From: a virus
Length of the DNA: 24,350 nucleotides
Virus record (IMG/VR): IMGVR_UViG_3300035670_001206
Span: 1 to 24,350 of that record
Direction: 5' to 3' (one strand)
Positions 1 to 7,186 of the stretch are shown here, in pieces. Both the position numbers and the translations under genes were made by a program. How positions within the stretch are numbered: position 1 is the stretch's first letter; every line of letters starts with the position of its first letter. The notes below the pieces were generated by a model. It did not search any database, was not told the origin of the DNA, and saw only the letters and a program-made list of their open reading frames with translations.

Positions 1-285
1 ATCATCTGCTGATGCGTTGATTCCAAGAGCCCTTCTTTTTACATCATCGAAGGTGGGACCTGCTTTACTTATTTCATCATCTAAGGATATACCCTTTAAC
101 GATGCCATAAATTTTCTCTGGTTGTGAGCTTTTTCATGCATTGATTTCAATGTCTGAATAAGCTCTGGCATTGATAAGTTTTCTTCTAACTGCTCGTAAT
201 TCTTCCAATGTCCTAAAAGAAATACTTCTCCTTCTAAAGCGGCAAGATCTAGTTCTGACCAGCCAGAACCGCTGCCGCTATTAGG
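1..285 (-). CDS. Tail assembly chaperone, -1 frameshift extension (T part), partial
   Basis: This open frame starts at the slippery site of the upstream chaperone gene and stays open to the left edge of the window (95 codons, frame ending exactly at base 1), so its 3' end is missing. It has no start of its own; it is read after a -1 slip. The peptide begins with a Gly/Ser linker (PNSGSGSGWSELDLAALEGE) and continues into a charged helical segment (EVFLLGHWKNYEQLEENL, then SMPELIQTLKSM). In siphoviruses the gpG/gpGT pair of chaperones is made this way: the short form binds tape measure and the long form recruits tail-tube subunits. The linker followed by an acidic/aromatic helix fits that family. 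The tape-measure gene is expected just beyond the left edge. An alternative is an independent downstream gene, but no start codon with a ribosome site lies near its beginning. Confidence 0.8.
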
Positions 286-581
286 TTTGGGTCGTCCATC
301 TTAATTCCTCCACATACTTCTAGGATTCTATTAATTGTTGGGACGTCCAACGCCTCTTCTAGTAAATCTCTATCTGATACCAAATCTGGTAACTGTGTTT
401 CTAGTGCAACCGCACATGCATCAATTAGAATGCTTAATGTTGCATTCTCATCTGTTGATTCTTGAGTCTTTTGAACTGCAGTCATGAATTTACGTAACTG
501 CTTAATTGATAATGGCTTTAGTTTTACCTTTGCACCATTCTGTAATTCAATCTCTTCTACATCGTATACTGTTGTAGCCAA
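249..581 (-). CDS. Tail assembly chaperone, short form (G-like)
   Basis: A 110-residue protein in the position typical of the lambda gpG-type tail assembly chaperone: just after the major tail protein and before the expected tape measure. It starts with TTG at 581, chosen because AAGGAGG lies five bases upstream and no better ATG exists. The protein is acidic and mostly helical (VKLKPLSIKQLRKFMTAVQK, later DLLEEALDVPTINRILEVC), as in this family. Codon 99 (AAC) is the last codon of a CCCAAAC heptamer at 291-285. Ribosomes that do not slip end at TAG (249-251), only eleven codons later. The gene has its own promoter (610-638) and follows a terminator, so it is expressed separately from the tail-tube gene. 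The family call rests on position, size and the frameshift, not on a recognised motif. Confidence 0.8.
   Translation of the reverse strand: MATTVYDVEEIELQNGAKVKLKPLSIKQLRKFMTAVQKTQESTDENATLSILIDACAVALETQLPDLVSDRDLLEEALDVPTINRILEVCGGIKMDDPNLIAAAVLAGQN
285..291 (-). promoter_or_regulatory. Programmed -1 ribosomal frameshift site (CCCAAAC)
   Basis: In the zero frame the bases read GAC CCA AAC, so the last C of GAC plus the next two codons form C CCA AAC, a canonical X XXY YYZ slippery heptamer. A 6-bp hairpin (GTTCTG / CAGAAC, loop of 6, bases 252-269) begins 15 bases downstream, and the zero-frame stop TAG follows it at once. The -1 frame is open from here to the edge of the window. The hairpin spacing is longer than the usual 5-9 bases, so its contribution is uncertain. 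Confidence 0.85.
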
Positions 582-609
582 TTTATCCTCCTTATGGATA
601 GTCTAAATT

Positions 610-638
610 ATTATAACATAATGATGATATGGATACAA
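610..638 (-). promoter_or_regulatory. Promoter for the tail assembly chaperone gene
   Basis: On the minus strand TTGTAT (638-633) is separated by 17 bases from TATAAT (615-610), and TGT directly before the -10 box gives an extended -10 (TGnTATAAT). The predicted start near 603 leaves a leader of about 20 bases holding AAGGAGG. The promoter sits just beyond the terminator at 643-666. Confidence 0.65.
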
Positions 639-642
639 ATGA

Positions 643-666
643 AAAGCCCCCATTTCTGGGGGCTTT
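643..666 (-). terminator. Terminator after the major tail protein gene
   Basis: A perfect 9-bp stem (AAAGCCCCC / GGGGGCTTT, loop of 6) lies 22 bases after the stop of the major tail protein gene. On the minus strand the 3' arm runs into CTTTTCATTTG. The near-symmetrical A and T flanks mean it could work in both directions. It isolates the connector/tail-tube module from the chaperone module. Confidence 0.75.
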
Positions 667-688
667 ATTTAATAATTAAAATTAATTA

Positions 689-1366
689 TTATACTGTCAA
701 AACACGGTCAATAATCTTGCCGTATTCTTCGTTTGGTTTATTAACATCTGGAAGAAGACGGAAAGTTACTGGGAATGTTGTTGGAGTGGTACGTGCAAGT
801 GAGAACTGAGACTGTTGTACTGAAAGTACACGACGAGCATAATAAATACGCTCAGTAGCTGTTGCCTCTGAAGTAGGCGCTTGACCTACTGCAATTAGCT
901 GACGCTCTGTTGGAGCCTCGCCAAGAGCACCTGCATCTAGACCCAATGTGTCTGTTGCAGTCTGTCCTGAACCTGCTGATACCAATGTTGAACTTTGCTG
1001 TCCAAATACAACTAGAACGTTTTCTAGAGTACCTTCGGACATTTCTGTTGCAATCATAACCTCCATCGCAGACTTGAACAGTTTAGCTGTATCAAGAAGC
1101 TGATCTACGGTTACTGAATCATAAGTTGGGTTGTAAGTGATCTGAAGACCATTGTTTGTAAAACCAACGTTTCTATAATAGAAATCTCCACTATCAATTC
1201 CATTAAGAGTTGTAGTGTAAGATGTACCAGATACATAAGCGCCTGCATCTACTGAACCTGGTTCAGCATTTTCGACGTAATTAGTATCTGTAATATCTAC
1301 GTTGGACAAGAATAGTGGTGACGCACCTACAAGAATGTTTTTAGCATTACCCTGATTTTGTGCCAT
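689..1366 (-). CDS. Major tail protein (tail tube)
   Basis: A 225-residue protein that is probably the tail-tube subunit. It sits between the tail terminator-like gene and the tail assembly chaperone, where siphoviruses keep the tube gene. It is rich in Thr, Ser, Gly and Val with beta-type alternation (SGTSYTTTLNGIDSGDFYYR; NGLQITYNPTYDSVTVDQ), as expected for a tube fold, and has a helical stretch near residues 90-110. The ATG at 1366 is preceded by AGGAGGT with eight bases of spacing, one of the strongest ribosome sites in the window, in keeping with a highly expressed structural gene. A terminator follows directly. There is no sheath-sized gene nearby, which favours a non-contractile tail. 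I identify it by position and composition, not by a signature motif. Confidence 0.75.
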   Translation of the reverse strand: MAQNQGNAKNILVGASPLFLSNVDITDTNYVENAEPGSVDAGAYVSGTSYTTTLNGIDSGDFYYRNVGFTNNGLQITYNPTYDSVTVDQLLDTAKLFKSAMEVMIATEMSEGTLENVLVVFGQQSSTLVSAGSGQTATDTLGLDAGALGEAPTERQLIAVGQAPTSEATATERIYYARRVLSVQQSQFSLARTTPTTFPVTFRLLPDVNKPNEEYGKIIDRVLTV

Positions 1367-1381
1367 GAAGTTTGACCTCCT

Positions 1382-1407
1382 ATTTCATGAAATGTAATAT
1401 ATATATA
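1382..1407. other. Paired palindromes upstream of the tail-tube gene
   Basis: ATTTCATGAAAT (1382-1393) is a perfect 12-bp palindrome just upstream of the tail-tube ribosome site, and AATATATATATT (1396-1407) is a second AT-only palindrome beside it. I cannot assign a -35 box at a proper distance, so I do not call a promoter. The pair could be a protein-binding site or an mRNA structure in the leader. Confidence 0.3.
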
Positions 1408-1470
1408 TTGTGGCTGGCTAGGCCCTTTCCTCTATGTCTAATTCTACAAGATCTAGTCGCCTAAAGCAAA

Positions 1471-1980
1471 CTAGGCAAATCTTCCTACATTATCTGTGAT
1501 TCTTGAATATTTAACCTCTAATATTACATCTGCCGCCATAAAACCTTGCAATTCTTCAGATGGGGCTATTGGGGATATATCTGCAATAAATATGCTATGG
1601 AATTTGAACTTGTCTGATAACCCGTCCCAATTGTTCATATCCCTAGCAGAATCATCCATCCTTCTAAACTCATCAGTAAGGAAGTTTCTGATTTCTACTA
1701 TATCCAATATGTCTGTTGAATACAGTGTAAATAATATCTGCTCACAACATATTAGCCAGTTATTCTCATATGACATACCTATTTTGTCATAAACTATATG
1801 TTTCTTCCCGCTCAAAAATTGATTCATTTCTGGGGCCTGCTGTACTGGTAAAATTGGGACAATAGTTTCATTTAAATTATCACTATAATACTCATTTGGA
1901 TCAAATATATCTGTAGCTACAAGCTTACTCCATAGATACTTTCTAAGTTCAAACATTGCATCTGACTTGTAGTTTGCCAT
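1471..1980 (-). CDS. Probable tail terminator / tail completion protein
   Basis: A 169-residue protein of mixed alpha/beta character with no motif I recognise. It begins MANYKSDAMFELRKYLWSKL and has strands ending in a segment VILEVKYSRI typical of small tail-completion proteins. Its position directly before the major tail protein and after the neck protein is where the tail terminator (lambda gpU / SPP1 gp17 role) is normally encoded. That protein caps the tube and joins it to the head-closure complex. The ATG at 1980 lies one base from the upstream stop and is preceded by GGGGGTATAAG, a G-rich ribosome site. About 100 bases separate its stop from the next start. The role is inferred from order and size. 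Confidence 0.6.
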   Translation of the reverse strand: MANYKSDAMFELRKYLWSKLVATDIFDPNEYYSDNLNETIVPILPVQQAPEMNQFLSGKKHIVYDKIGMSYENNWLICCEQILFTLYSTDILDIVEIRNFLTDEFRRMDDSARDMNNWDGLSDKFKFHSIFIADISPIAPSEELQGFMAADVILEVKYSRITDNVGRFA

Positions 1981-1981
1981 C

Positions 1982-2764
1982 TTATACCCCCATGAATGCT
2001 GTATTTAGTGCTGCCTCCGCCTGTTGTGCAACGGAATTAGGCGAGAACTTATATTGTACCCGTTTTATATTCACAGGTAGTCGCATAGCCTTTGTTAAAG
2101 ATGAATTAAATAAGTTTTGAAACCCAGAAGCTTTTATTGAATTGCTTACAAGGCTGCTAGTGAAGAAGTGTTTGTAAGAAGAGATAAAACTATTTTTAGT
2201 AGCTGCTCCACCTGGCTTTGTAACAGTAACGGAAGCTCCTTTAGGCATAAAAACAGTATATCCATTTACGTCAAAAACTAATCTTTCTGCTGATCTTGGG
2301 CTGATAACCACAGGCTTGCCTTGCTCCATTATTGTAGCCTTATTGGCAAACACATGTCTGTGTTTTCCCTTTTGAGTTGGCACTAATGATTGTGAAGGTA
2401 GAAAATCATAATTAATATTAAAGGACATTATTCCTTCAGAAATTTTATTTAATTTAAATAGCCTAGCTTCTTTACTTCCAACTTTTCCCCATTCATAAAC
2501 ATGGTGATATGACTTTGGGGAAGTTCTTGCTTTTGCATCTATATACGCCCCAAAATCTTTTTCTATTTGAGTATAAAGAGTTTTTGAAAAAGCTCTATTA
2601 AAAGAAGGGCTTGATAGTAATTTTGCCATTACATTAGATTGATAGAATATTGCTGCAGATACTTGTGCTACAGTGCTATCTTTTATAGCCCCATCTACTT
2701 TCCCGCCCTGCATTAATCTAGATAATCCGCTGGCAGCCTGCAGTAATAATATTTCAGAAGCCAA
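1982..2764 (-). CDS. Neck protein of unknown fold (HK97 gp10-like position)
   Basis: A 260-residue basic protein. It starts with TTG at 2764, which overlaps the preceding gene by 11 bases; the next Met is only at residue 18, so translational coupling through the TTG is the simplest reading. The N-terminal half is helical (ILLLQAASGLSRLMQ; SNVMAKLLSS). The middle has a basic/aromatic segment (PTQKGKHRHVFANKATIM) and a strand-rich part (FDVNGYTVFMPKGASVTVTK). It lies between the head-closure protein and the tail terminator, the slot of HK97 gp10-type neck proteins. I see no decisive motif, so the role is inferred only from gene order, and a minor virion protein is possible. Confidence 0.5.
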   Translation of the reverse strand: MASEILLLQAASGLSRLMQGGKVDGAIKDSTVAQVSAAIFYQSNVMAKLLSSPSFNRAFSKTLYTQIEKDFGAYIDAKARTSPKSYHHVYEWGKVGSKEARLFKLNKISEGIMSFNINYDFLPSQSLVPTQKGKHRHVFANKATIMEQGKPVVISPRSAERLVFDVNGYTVFMPKGASVTVTKPGGAATKNSFISSYKHFFTSSLVSNSIKASGFQNLFNSSLTKAMRLPVNIKRVQYKFSPNSVAQQAEAALNTAFMGV

Positions 2765-3182
2765 TGTTTTGGTTCTCTGATCTTCTTACTGAAGTGTTGT
2801 ATCCAAGAACTCCGCCAAATGGATCTGTAATTGGAGTGCTGCCTATGACTTCAAATACAGTTGGGGTATTATTTGGATAATTTATTTCTGTCCACAAACA
2901 GCTTCCCATAGAGTCGCATATATTAGAAAGCTTTTCTCTTAGTGTTAGTCTTTCTGATGTACGAATTTGTAATATCTGATCATTATAATATCTATTATCA
3001 AATACTTGCTTGTCGCTTGTTCTTGTTGTAGCTGAATTACTTATCACACCTTTGGCATGACAATTTAAAGTTTTATAGTACCCCCACGTTTTTTTTATAA
3101 CGCCAGTATCTGGATCCTGTTCATCAAACTGTTTATAAACATCTACAGTCATTGATAAAACTGCTTCCGTGGGTGAAAACAT
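2754..3182 (-). CDS. Head-closure protein (stopper) candidate
   Basis: A 142-residue, mostly beta protein. The opening (MTVDVYKQFDEQDPDTGVIK) followed by a W-G-Y-Y segment and a later IGSTPITDPFGG segment resembles small head-closure proteins of the SPP1 gp16 / HK97 gp7-like class, which plug the connector once DNA is packaged and receive the tail. The start ATG at 3182 overlaps the stop of the connector gene as TAATG, so the two are translationally coupled. Its downstream neighbour overlaps it by 11 bases. Gene order portal, protease, capsid, connector, closure, neck, terminator, tube supports the call. The assignment is from size and order and is not motif-proven. Confidence 0.6.
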   Translation of the reverse strand: MFSPTEAVLSMTVDVYKQFDEQDPDTGVIKKTWGYYKTLNCHAKGVISNSATTRTSDKQVFDNRYYNDQILQIRTSERLTLREKLSNICDSMGSCLWTEINYPNNTPTVFEVIGSTPITDPFGGVLGYNTSVRRSENQNIGF

Positions 3183-4168
3183 TAAACAATCACCATCTGA
3201 TTTACTACATAATCTGATAACAATTTATCTGCATATGCACAACCAGTTCCTGAAAAGACTTCTGCGCCGTATTCAAAGTCCCAATCAAATGTCGAAACTT
3301 TTTTAATGTACCTATCTGCCCAGGCCTTATCCTTAGAAAAATAGTGTCCCATTATTTGAATTGCTGCTTGCTCTACCTCATCTGGAATTGATTCCCAGCC
3401 AAACCTTCCTTTTACAACATACCTATAGTTTTTCTTGAATGCTTGTCCTGAAAAGATATCATTAACTGTCGGAGGGACAAGTCCGTTTGCTATATATACT
3501 GTATTATCTAAAAGATCTGTTCTGTCTAATCTTATTCCAAACCCGCCTTCTGTTACTCGTGGAGTATACCCCCATTCATTTACATCATTAATATTGTCTA
3601 CTAATAAAATGTCATTAGATGTCAGTTTATGAATAGAATTTATTTTTTGAGGAAGAGGCAATATGTCTGAATCTGTTCCATATACAACAATCTCATCATC
3701 ATACAAATAGAATCTTTGCCCAGTAAAATTTTCAATCATTTTTCTGGCATATTTTTCAGCCATTTGAATATCATGATAATTTTTAAACACAGGGTCACTT
3801 GGGTCAGATCCTAAATTTAAATCATCAATTGCTTCAGATATGCTTACATACGGAGTAACGATATCGCAATATGTTGTTAAAAACTCTACATTGCCATCAA
3901 CAAATATTTGCCATACCAATTTTAACTTTTTATTTCTAGAGGTTAGCGACAGAGGGAGATGCACCTTGTATGTTCCAGGATTTACCTCATCTTCTTCTGC
4001 TACTAAAATTGTAATTGCTTGAGTAGGACTAACTGCAGGAGATATAGTTTCATCTTCTGTTATATCATAAACAACAACATTAACCGCAGTTCCCGATTGT
4101 ACAATTTCACCCTTCCAGAATATTTTTGTTTTTATCGGGTCATTGCTATTTTTATATATCTCTGCCAT
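3182..4168 (-). CDS. Head-tail connector with N-terminal beta domain
   Basis: A 328-residue protein. Residues 1 to about 110 look like an Ig-like beta sandwich (DPIKTKIFWKGEIVQSGTAV; GTYKVHLPLSLTSRNKKLKL). The C-terminal half looks like a gp6-type head-tail adaptor: a helix with ARKMIENFTGQRFYLYDDEI, a loop with Leu/Pro, and a terminal helix DEVEQAAIQIMGHYFSKDKA. Adaptors of this family form the ring under the portal. The family is usually about 100-200 residues, so the extra N-terminal beta domain makes this a longer fusion that could decorate the neck. The start at 4168 has no clear ribosome site and follows the upstream stop by nine bases, suggesting coupling. The C-terminal call is moderately firm; the N-terminal domain role is unknown. 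Confidence 0.65.
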   Translation of the reverse strand: MAEIYKNSNDPIKTKIFWKGEIVQSGTAVNVVVYDITEDETISPAVSPTQAITILVAEEDEVNPGTYKVHLPLSLTSRNKKLKLVWQIFVDGNVEFLTTYCDIVTPYVSISEAIDDLNLGSDPSDPVFKNYHDIQMAEKYARKMIENFTGQRFYLYDDEIVVYGTDSDILPLPQKINSIHKLTSNDILLVDNINDVNEWGYTPRVTEGGFGIRLDRTDLLDNTVYIANGLVPPTVNDIFSGQAFKKNYRYVVKGRFGWESIPDEVEQAAIQIMGHYFSKDKAWADRYIKKVSTFDWDFEYGAEVFSGTGCAYADKLLSDYVVNQMVIV

Positions 4169-4177
4169 TTAGCAGGT

Positions 4178-4576
4178 TTAGTTATAGTACTCTTGTACCT
4201 CTCTTGGCGTAGCCAACCTAAACCCTTCCTCCTTGTCAAAAATTTTTTGAGCTGTTTCTGGGTTCATTGCTACAAATGGATGTTCCTTTGTAAACGTATG
4301 TCCAGCAGCATCATATCTTACATTTGCTCTAGTCATTCTAACCAATACCATGTTCTCATCTAACTCTTGATTAGGATCAAACTTTGGAAGAACTTCTGGG
4401 GCATCTTCTTTGGAATCTTCTATATTTTTAATTGTGTTTTGATAGACAGACCATGTTACGCCTTCTTCTGCCATTGCGGCAATAATATCTGCTTTATTCT
4501 TTAGTCCATCTGTATCTACGGCAAAGTCTTCGGCAATTTGCTTTAAATCCTTTACCTTTAAAGTGTCAAATGACAT
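4178..4576 (-). CDS. SAP/HeH-like small head-associated protein
   Basis: A 132-residue protein. Residues 5-40 (LKVKDLKQIAEDFAV, then LKNKADIIAAMAEEG) form a two-helix pattern like SAP or HeH/LEM domains, which in other proteins bind DNA or protein partners. The second half carries a conserved-looking block (VLVRMTRANVRYDAAGHTF, EEGFRLATPREVQEYY) that I associate with small proteins lying between capsid and connector genes in many phages. A role in head decoration or head-tail joining is likely but not shown. ATG at 4576 has AAAGGAG five bases upstream. It is the first gene after the capsid terminator and has its own extended -10 promoter (4601-4609), so it opens the connector and tail-tube operon. 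Confidence 0.65.
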   Translation of the reverse strand: MSFDTLKVKDLKQIAEDFAVDTDGLKNKADIIAAMAEEGVTWSVYQNTIKNIEDSKEDAPEVLPKFDPNQELDENMVLVRMTRANVRYDAAGHTFTKEHPFVAMNPETAQKIFDKEEGFRLATPREVQEYYN

Positions 4577-4600
4577 ATTTACTCCTTTGATATGTAAATA

Positions 4601-4609
4601 ATTATAGCA
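4601..4609 (-). promoter_or_regulatory. Extended -10 promoter for the connector/tail operon
   Basis: TGCTATAAT on the minus strand (4609-4601) is a perfect extended -10 element. The expected -35 region holds only T-rich sequence, as is common for TGn promoters. The leader of about 18 bases holds AAAGGAG. It lies between the capsid terminator and the next gene. Confidence 0.6.
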
Positions 4610-4625
4610 TTAGTAAGTTAAAAGT

Positions 4626-4655
4626 AAAAGCCCCCAAAATTAATTGGGGGCTTTT
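4626..4655 (-). terminator. Bidirectional terminator after the major capsid gene
   Basis: A 12-bp perfect stem (4626-4637 with 4644-4655) with five G-C pairs and A/T flanks, 22 bases after the capsid stop codon. On the minus strand it runs into CTTTTACTTTTAAC. On the plus strand it also ends in a T run, so it could stop transcription both ways. Capsid genes often end in such a strong terminator. Confidence 0.85.
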
Positions 4656-4676
4656 TTGCAGTTTAATTCCTATAAA

Positions 4677-5711
4677 TTAGGAAGCAACTTTAACGTTCTT
4701 AACGACTACCCATGCATCTGCTTGCTCAATTTGGGTACCTACACGAGTATACATTGTATATTCGATAGAGTCCTTCTTTGGCCAGAAGAATCGATACACG
4801 GTAACATCACGCTTGATACCAATAACTACGTTATTTGGGAATGTCAAGTGGATATCACCCTGATCTGAGTTATCGCCTTGAGTTTCCTTCAATAAAGGAA
4901 CCTCAACGATTGGAATACCAAACGCAAACGGTGCGACGAATCCAGCTGGGCCGCCAAGGCCTGCCTGATCGCCACGGATAATGCTTGAAGCAATATCTTG
5001 TGGGTTTACATTTTGGATATTCTGAGATGTCGAATATAGATAATCTTGAATCAGGTTTGATCCTGACAAGAATCTAAGATCTGGACGACGTTGCTTGTAC
5101 TTGCGAGGAAGAGCCTTAAGGGCATTGTTGAAAACTTCACGGGATACAACTGCATCCGCTGCGTCAACAACATGTCCATTGGCCTTCGCAATCTTTACGA
5201 TACCATCAAATGCTTTGTAGAGAGCATCACCTGTAAGCGAGGTGTCTCCATTGAGGACTACGTCTTCAATGTCGTTACCTGCCTGTGTTGCCATCAAACG
5301 TGCAATGTGGTCTTCGAGATCGGCACCTTCGATATTGTCTTCAAGAGATTCTGTCGAAAGCTCCCAATCAAGGCGAAGCTTCTTCGTTGTAAGAGAGATC
5401 TTTGAGAAAGTAACAGCGGCATTGCTACCAGTGTTATCTGCTTCTGCAGCGAGCTTCATCAACTTCTCACCTACGCCAATGCGATCAATCTCAGTAGTGT
5501 CAGCCCGCATGCGGACTGTACGTGCTACCTTACCGATTACTGTTGCATCGAACATGTAATCTAGGAATCGAGCAGACTGCTCTGGGTTTAACAAACCACC
5601 CTTGCCCTCAGATCCTACGTGGATGCCTGAATCGGCACCACCAGAACCTGTCATGGCTGTGGTCAATGTTGTATCAGAAGCAACTGCTTTAGCTAATAGT
5701 TCATTACTCAT
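4677..5711 (-). CDS. Major capsid protein, HK97 fold
   Basis: A 344-residue protein that builds the icosahedral shell. It lies directly after the protease/scaffold gene and is followed by a strong terminator. The sequence fits HK97-fold capsids: a flexible N-terminal arm (residues 1-40, Gly/Ala/Ser-rich), an E-loop-like stretch with Lys/Leu alternation (SKISLTTKKLRLDWELSTES), a long helix (LEDHIARLMATQAGNDIEDV) and a P-domain/A-domain region with beta strands towards the end (VVIGIKRDVTVYRFF; YTRVGTQIEQADAWVV). There is no large N-terminal delta/scaffold domain, in line with a scaffold supplied by the neighbouring gene. ATG at 5711 is preceded by AGGTGA with ten bases of spacing. It is separated from the protease stop by 19 bases, and both are probably on one mRNA. 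Confidence 0.9.
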   Translation of the reverse strand: MSNELLAKAVASDTTLTTAMTGSGGADSGIHVGSEGKGGLLNPEQSARFLDYMFDATVIGKVARTVRMRADTTEIDRIGVGEKLMKLAAEADNTGSNAAVTFSKISLTTKKLRLDWELSTESLEDNIEGADLEDHIARLMATQAGNDIEDVVLNGDTSLTGDALYKAFDGIVKIAKANGHVVDAADAVVSREVFNNALKALPRKYKQRRPDLRFLSGSNLIQDYLYSTSQNIQNVNPQDIASSIIRGDQAGLGGPAGFVAPFAFGIPIVEVPLLKETQGDNSDQGDIHLTFPNNVVIGIKRDVTVYRFFWPKKDSIEYTMYTRVGTQIEQADAWVVVKNVKVAS

Positions 5712-5730
5712 TAGTTTTATTTCACCTACC

Positions 5731-7131
5731 TTATTTAATCAATTCACTAACGGAACCGAGGAAAGTGCCGTTCCATTTTGATTTTTTCATTGTTGTAATC
5801 TCCTGAGACCCGCCAAGGTCTGAGGACTTCTTAATTGCAGTCTCTGATTCGACTGCGTCCACTCTCTTCTCAACACCATCAATGGTATTGCGAATCGCTT
5901 CCACTGCGGATGAGAGTGCTGTGTGCTTTTCTGCTAATTCTGAAATTCTAGCATCTACGCCCTTAGTAAATGTTTCAACTGTTTCTTTAATAGCTGAAAC
6001 TTGGGCTGCGTTTGCTTCAGAGGCTTTTTCCAAAGTCTCTGAGAAGAAACCTTTAAGGTCGCCTAGCATCTTTTCAAAGTCAGGCTCATTAACCTCTTCT
6101 TCTGATACATCGGCTGCTTTTTCCAGAACTTCAGCAGAAGTGTCTTCTGTTTTTTCTTCTACGGCAACCACTGCGTCTTCAGACTTTTCTAAATCTAAAG
6201 CTGGTGCAGCTGGTGCATCTGGTGCAGCTGGTGCTACAACTTCTGCTTTCGGAGCTGGGGCTTCTGCCTTTGGAGCTTCTGCCTTGTTGCCGACATTAAG
6301 TTTCTCTACGTTTTCTACGTTATCTACGTTTTCTACGTTATCCACTTCATTACCTCCTTCTGCTATTGCCTGTTTTGCTAAATGTGTATCAGGCAACGTT
6401 TGCAATCTTGATTTATAAGAATCAAGAATCTTATCTATTTCTTTTGACTTGTTAGTGTCATTTGATTCCACCCAACCAATAAGTTCTGTTTTCTTGCCAG
6501 TAACTGGTGAAATATACTCAGACTCTGTTGACATAAATACAGAATCACTTTCTGCACAATAGAAAATGTTCTCCATTTTCACATCTGCAGCAATGCCCTT
6601 GAATATCATTTGACCATTGACTTTTTCAATAGACAATATGTTGCAGAGTTCATTTGCTGGAGAGTCAACTATTGACAATTCAACAAGTGAGTAATCCTTA
6701 ATGAATCGGACGCTTTGTCCTGTAGACTTATTTACTTCTGTATCTGAGTCTATAATTTTTCCGCCAATTGAAAATCCTGCTAGCGTACCATCAAGAACTT
6801 TTTCCCAAGTATCTTGTGCGCCCTTTGAAATGTATGCATCAACATACACTCCATTATAAAATTCTTTTGTCTTTGGATCATAATATGTTTCTGGTCTAAA
6901 TGAAACAACTTTTCCTACCGCCGTTGGCTGATGCATTTCTCTAAGATTTCCACGGAAGCTCTCAAACGCTTTCATGCTTGCTTCTTGGGTAACGACATCG
7001 CCAGTCTGATCTAGGTTGTCTAGTGTTGCAAAACCTGAGACTGTTCTTTTTTCTCTGTTGACCTTCGTAAACGGAACTGATAAATTGATAACATTTCCGT
7101 TAGAAGACCAATGGGATTTTTCAATGGTCAT
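5731..7131 (-). CDS. Prohead protease fused to a scaffold-like region
   Basis: A 466-residue protein in two parts. Residues 1-170 are a phage prohead protease of the HK97 gp4 / XkdF type. A candidate catalytic triad is visible as His67 (NLREMHQPT), Ser121 (LAGFSIGGK) and Glu151 (SLVELSIVDSPAN), with spacing close to the HK97 enzyme. Residues about 265-345 are an acidic, Ala/Pro/Glu-rich low-complexity linker that begins with NVE/NVD triplets. Residues 350-445 are a long helical, probably coiled-coil segment. The last residues (MKKSKWNGTFLGSVSELIK) resemble a capsid-binding tail. Such proteins act as internal scaffold and then digest themselves during maturation. It appears to be leaderless: ATG at 7131 is two bases from the predicted transcript start and lacks a Shine-Dalgarno. 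Confidence 0.85.
   Translation of the reverse strand: MTIEKSHWSSNGNVINLSVPFTKVNREKRTVSGFATLDNLDQTGDVVTQEASMKAFESFRGNLREMHQPTAVGKVVSFRPETYYDPKTKEFYNGVYVDAYISKGAQDTWEKVLDGTLAGFSIGGKIIDSDTEVNKSTGQSVRFIKDYSLVELSIVDSPANELCNILSIEKVNGQMIFKGIAADVKMENIFYCAESDSVFMSTESEYISPVTGKKTELIGWVESNDTNKSKEIDKILDSYKSRLQTLPDTHLAKQAIAEGGNEVDNVENVDNVENVEKLNVGNKAEAPKAEAPAPKAEVVAPAAPDAPAAPALDLEKSEDAVVAVEEKTEDTSAEVLEKAADVSEEEVNEPDFEKMLGDLKGFFSETLEKASEANAAQVSAIKETVETFTKGVDARISELAEKHTALSSAVEAIRNTIDGVEKRVDAVESETAIKKSSDLGGSQEITTMKKSKWNGTFLGSVSELIK
6302..6346 (-). repeat. Nine-base tandem repeat in the protease linker
   Basis: Four consecutive near-identical 9-base units of TCTACGTT(A/T) on the plus strand, followed by a diverged fifth. 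They encode Asn-Val-Glu and Asn-Val-Asp triplets at the start of the low-complexity linker between protease and scaffold parts. The repeat keeps the frame and probably changes linker length without harm. Confidence 0.7.
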
Positions 7132-7139
7132 ATGAGTAT

Positions 7140-7168
7140 ATTATAGGCTTTTATATATCTAAAGGCAA
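7140..7168 (-). promoter_or_regulatory. Promoter giving a near-leaderless protease mRNA
   Basis: TTGCCT (7168-7163), 17-base spacer, TATAAT (7145-7140) on the minus strand. Only eight bases (ATACTCAT) lie between the -10 box and the ATG at 7131, so the transcript starts at or within about two bases of the start codon. No Shine-Dalgarno is present, which fits. Confidence 0.65.
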
Positions 7169-7186
7169 ATAACCAGTTGAGTAGGA

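Noticed and set aside
1394-1424. AT-rich promoter-like element upstream of the tail-tube gene
   Set aside because: TATATT exists but no -35 box fits at 16-18 bases and no TGn precedes it; transcription from 4601-4609 can supply this gene.
1453-1480. Short GCCTA/TAGGC hairpin after the tail terminator gene
   Set aside because: Only five base pairs with an 8-base loop and no T-run, so not supported as a terminator.
4019-4363. Plus-strand open frame with hydrophobic segment, like a small membrane protein
   Set aside because: It is antisense to the connector and SAP-like genes, has no ribosome site, and spans two real genes.
5091-5559. Two plus-strand open frames of about 105 codons opposite the capsid gene
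   Set aside because: They lack a ribosome site or recognisable sequence and are antisense shadows of the well-supported capsid gene.
5882-6418. Ser/Ala-rich plus-strand frame of 178 codons
   Set aside because: It is the complement of the low-complexity Ala/Glu linker of the protease-scaffold gene.
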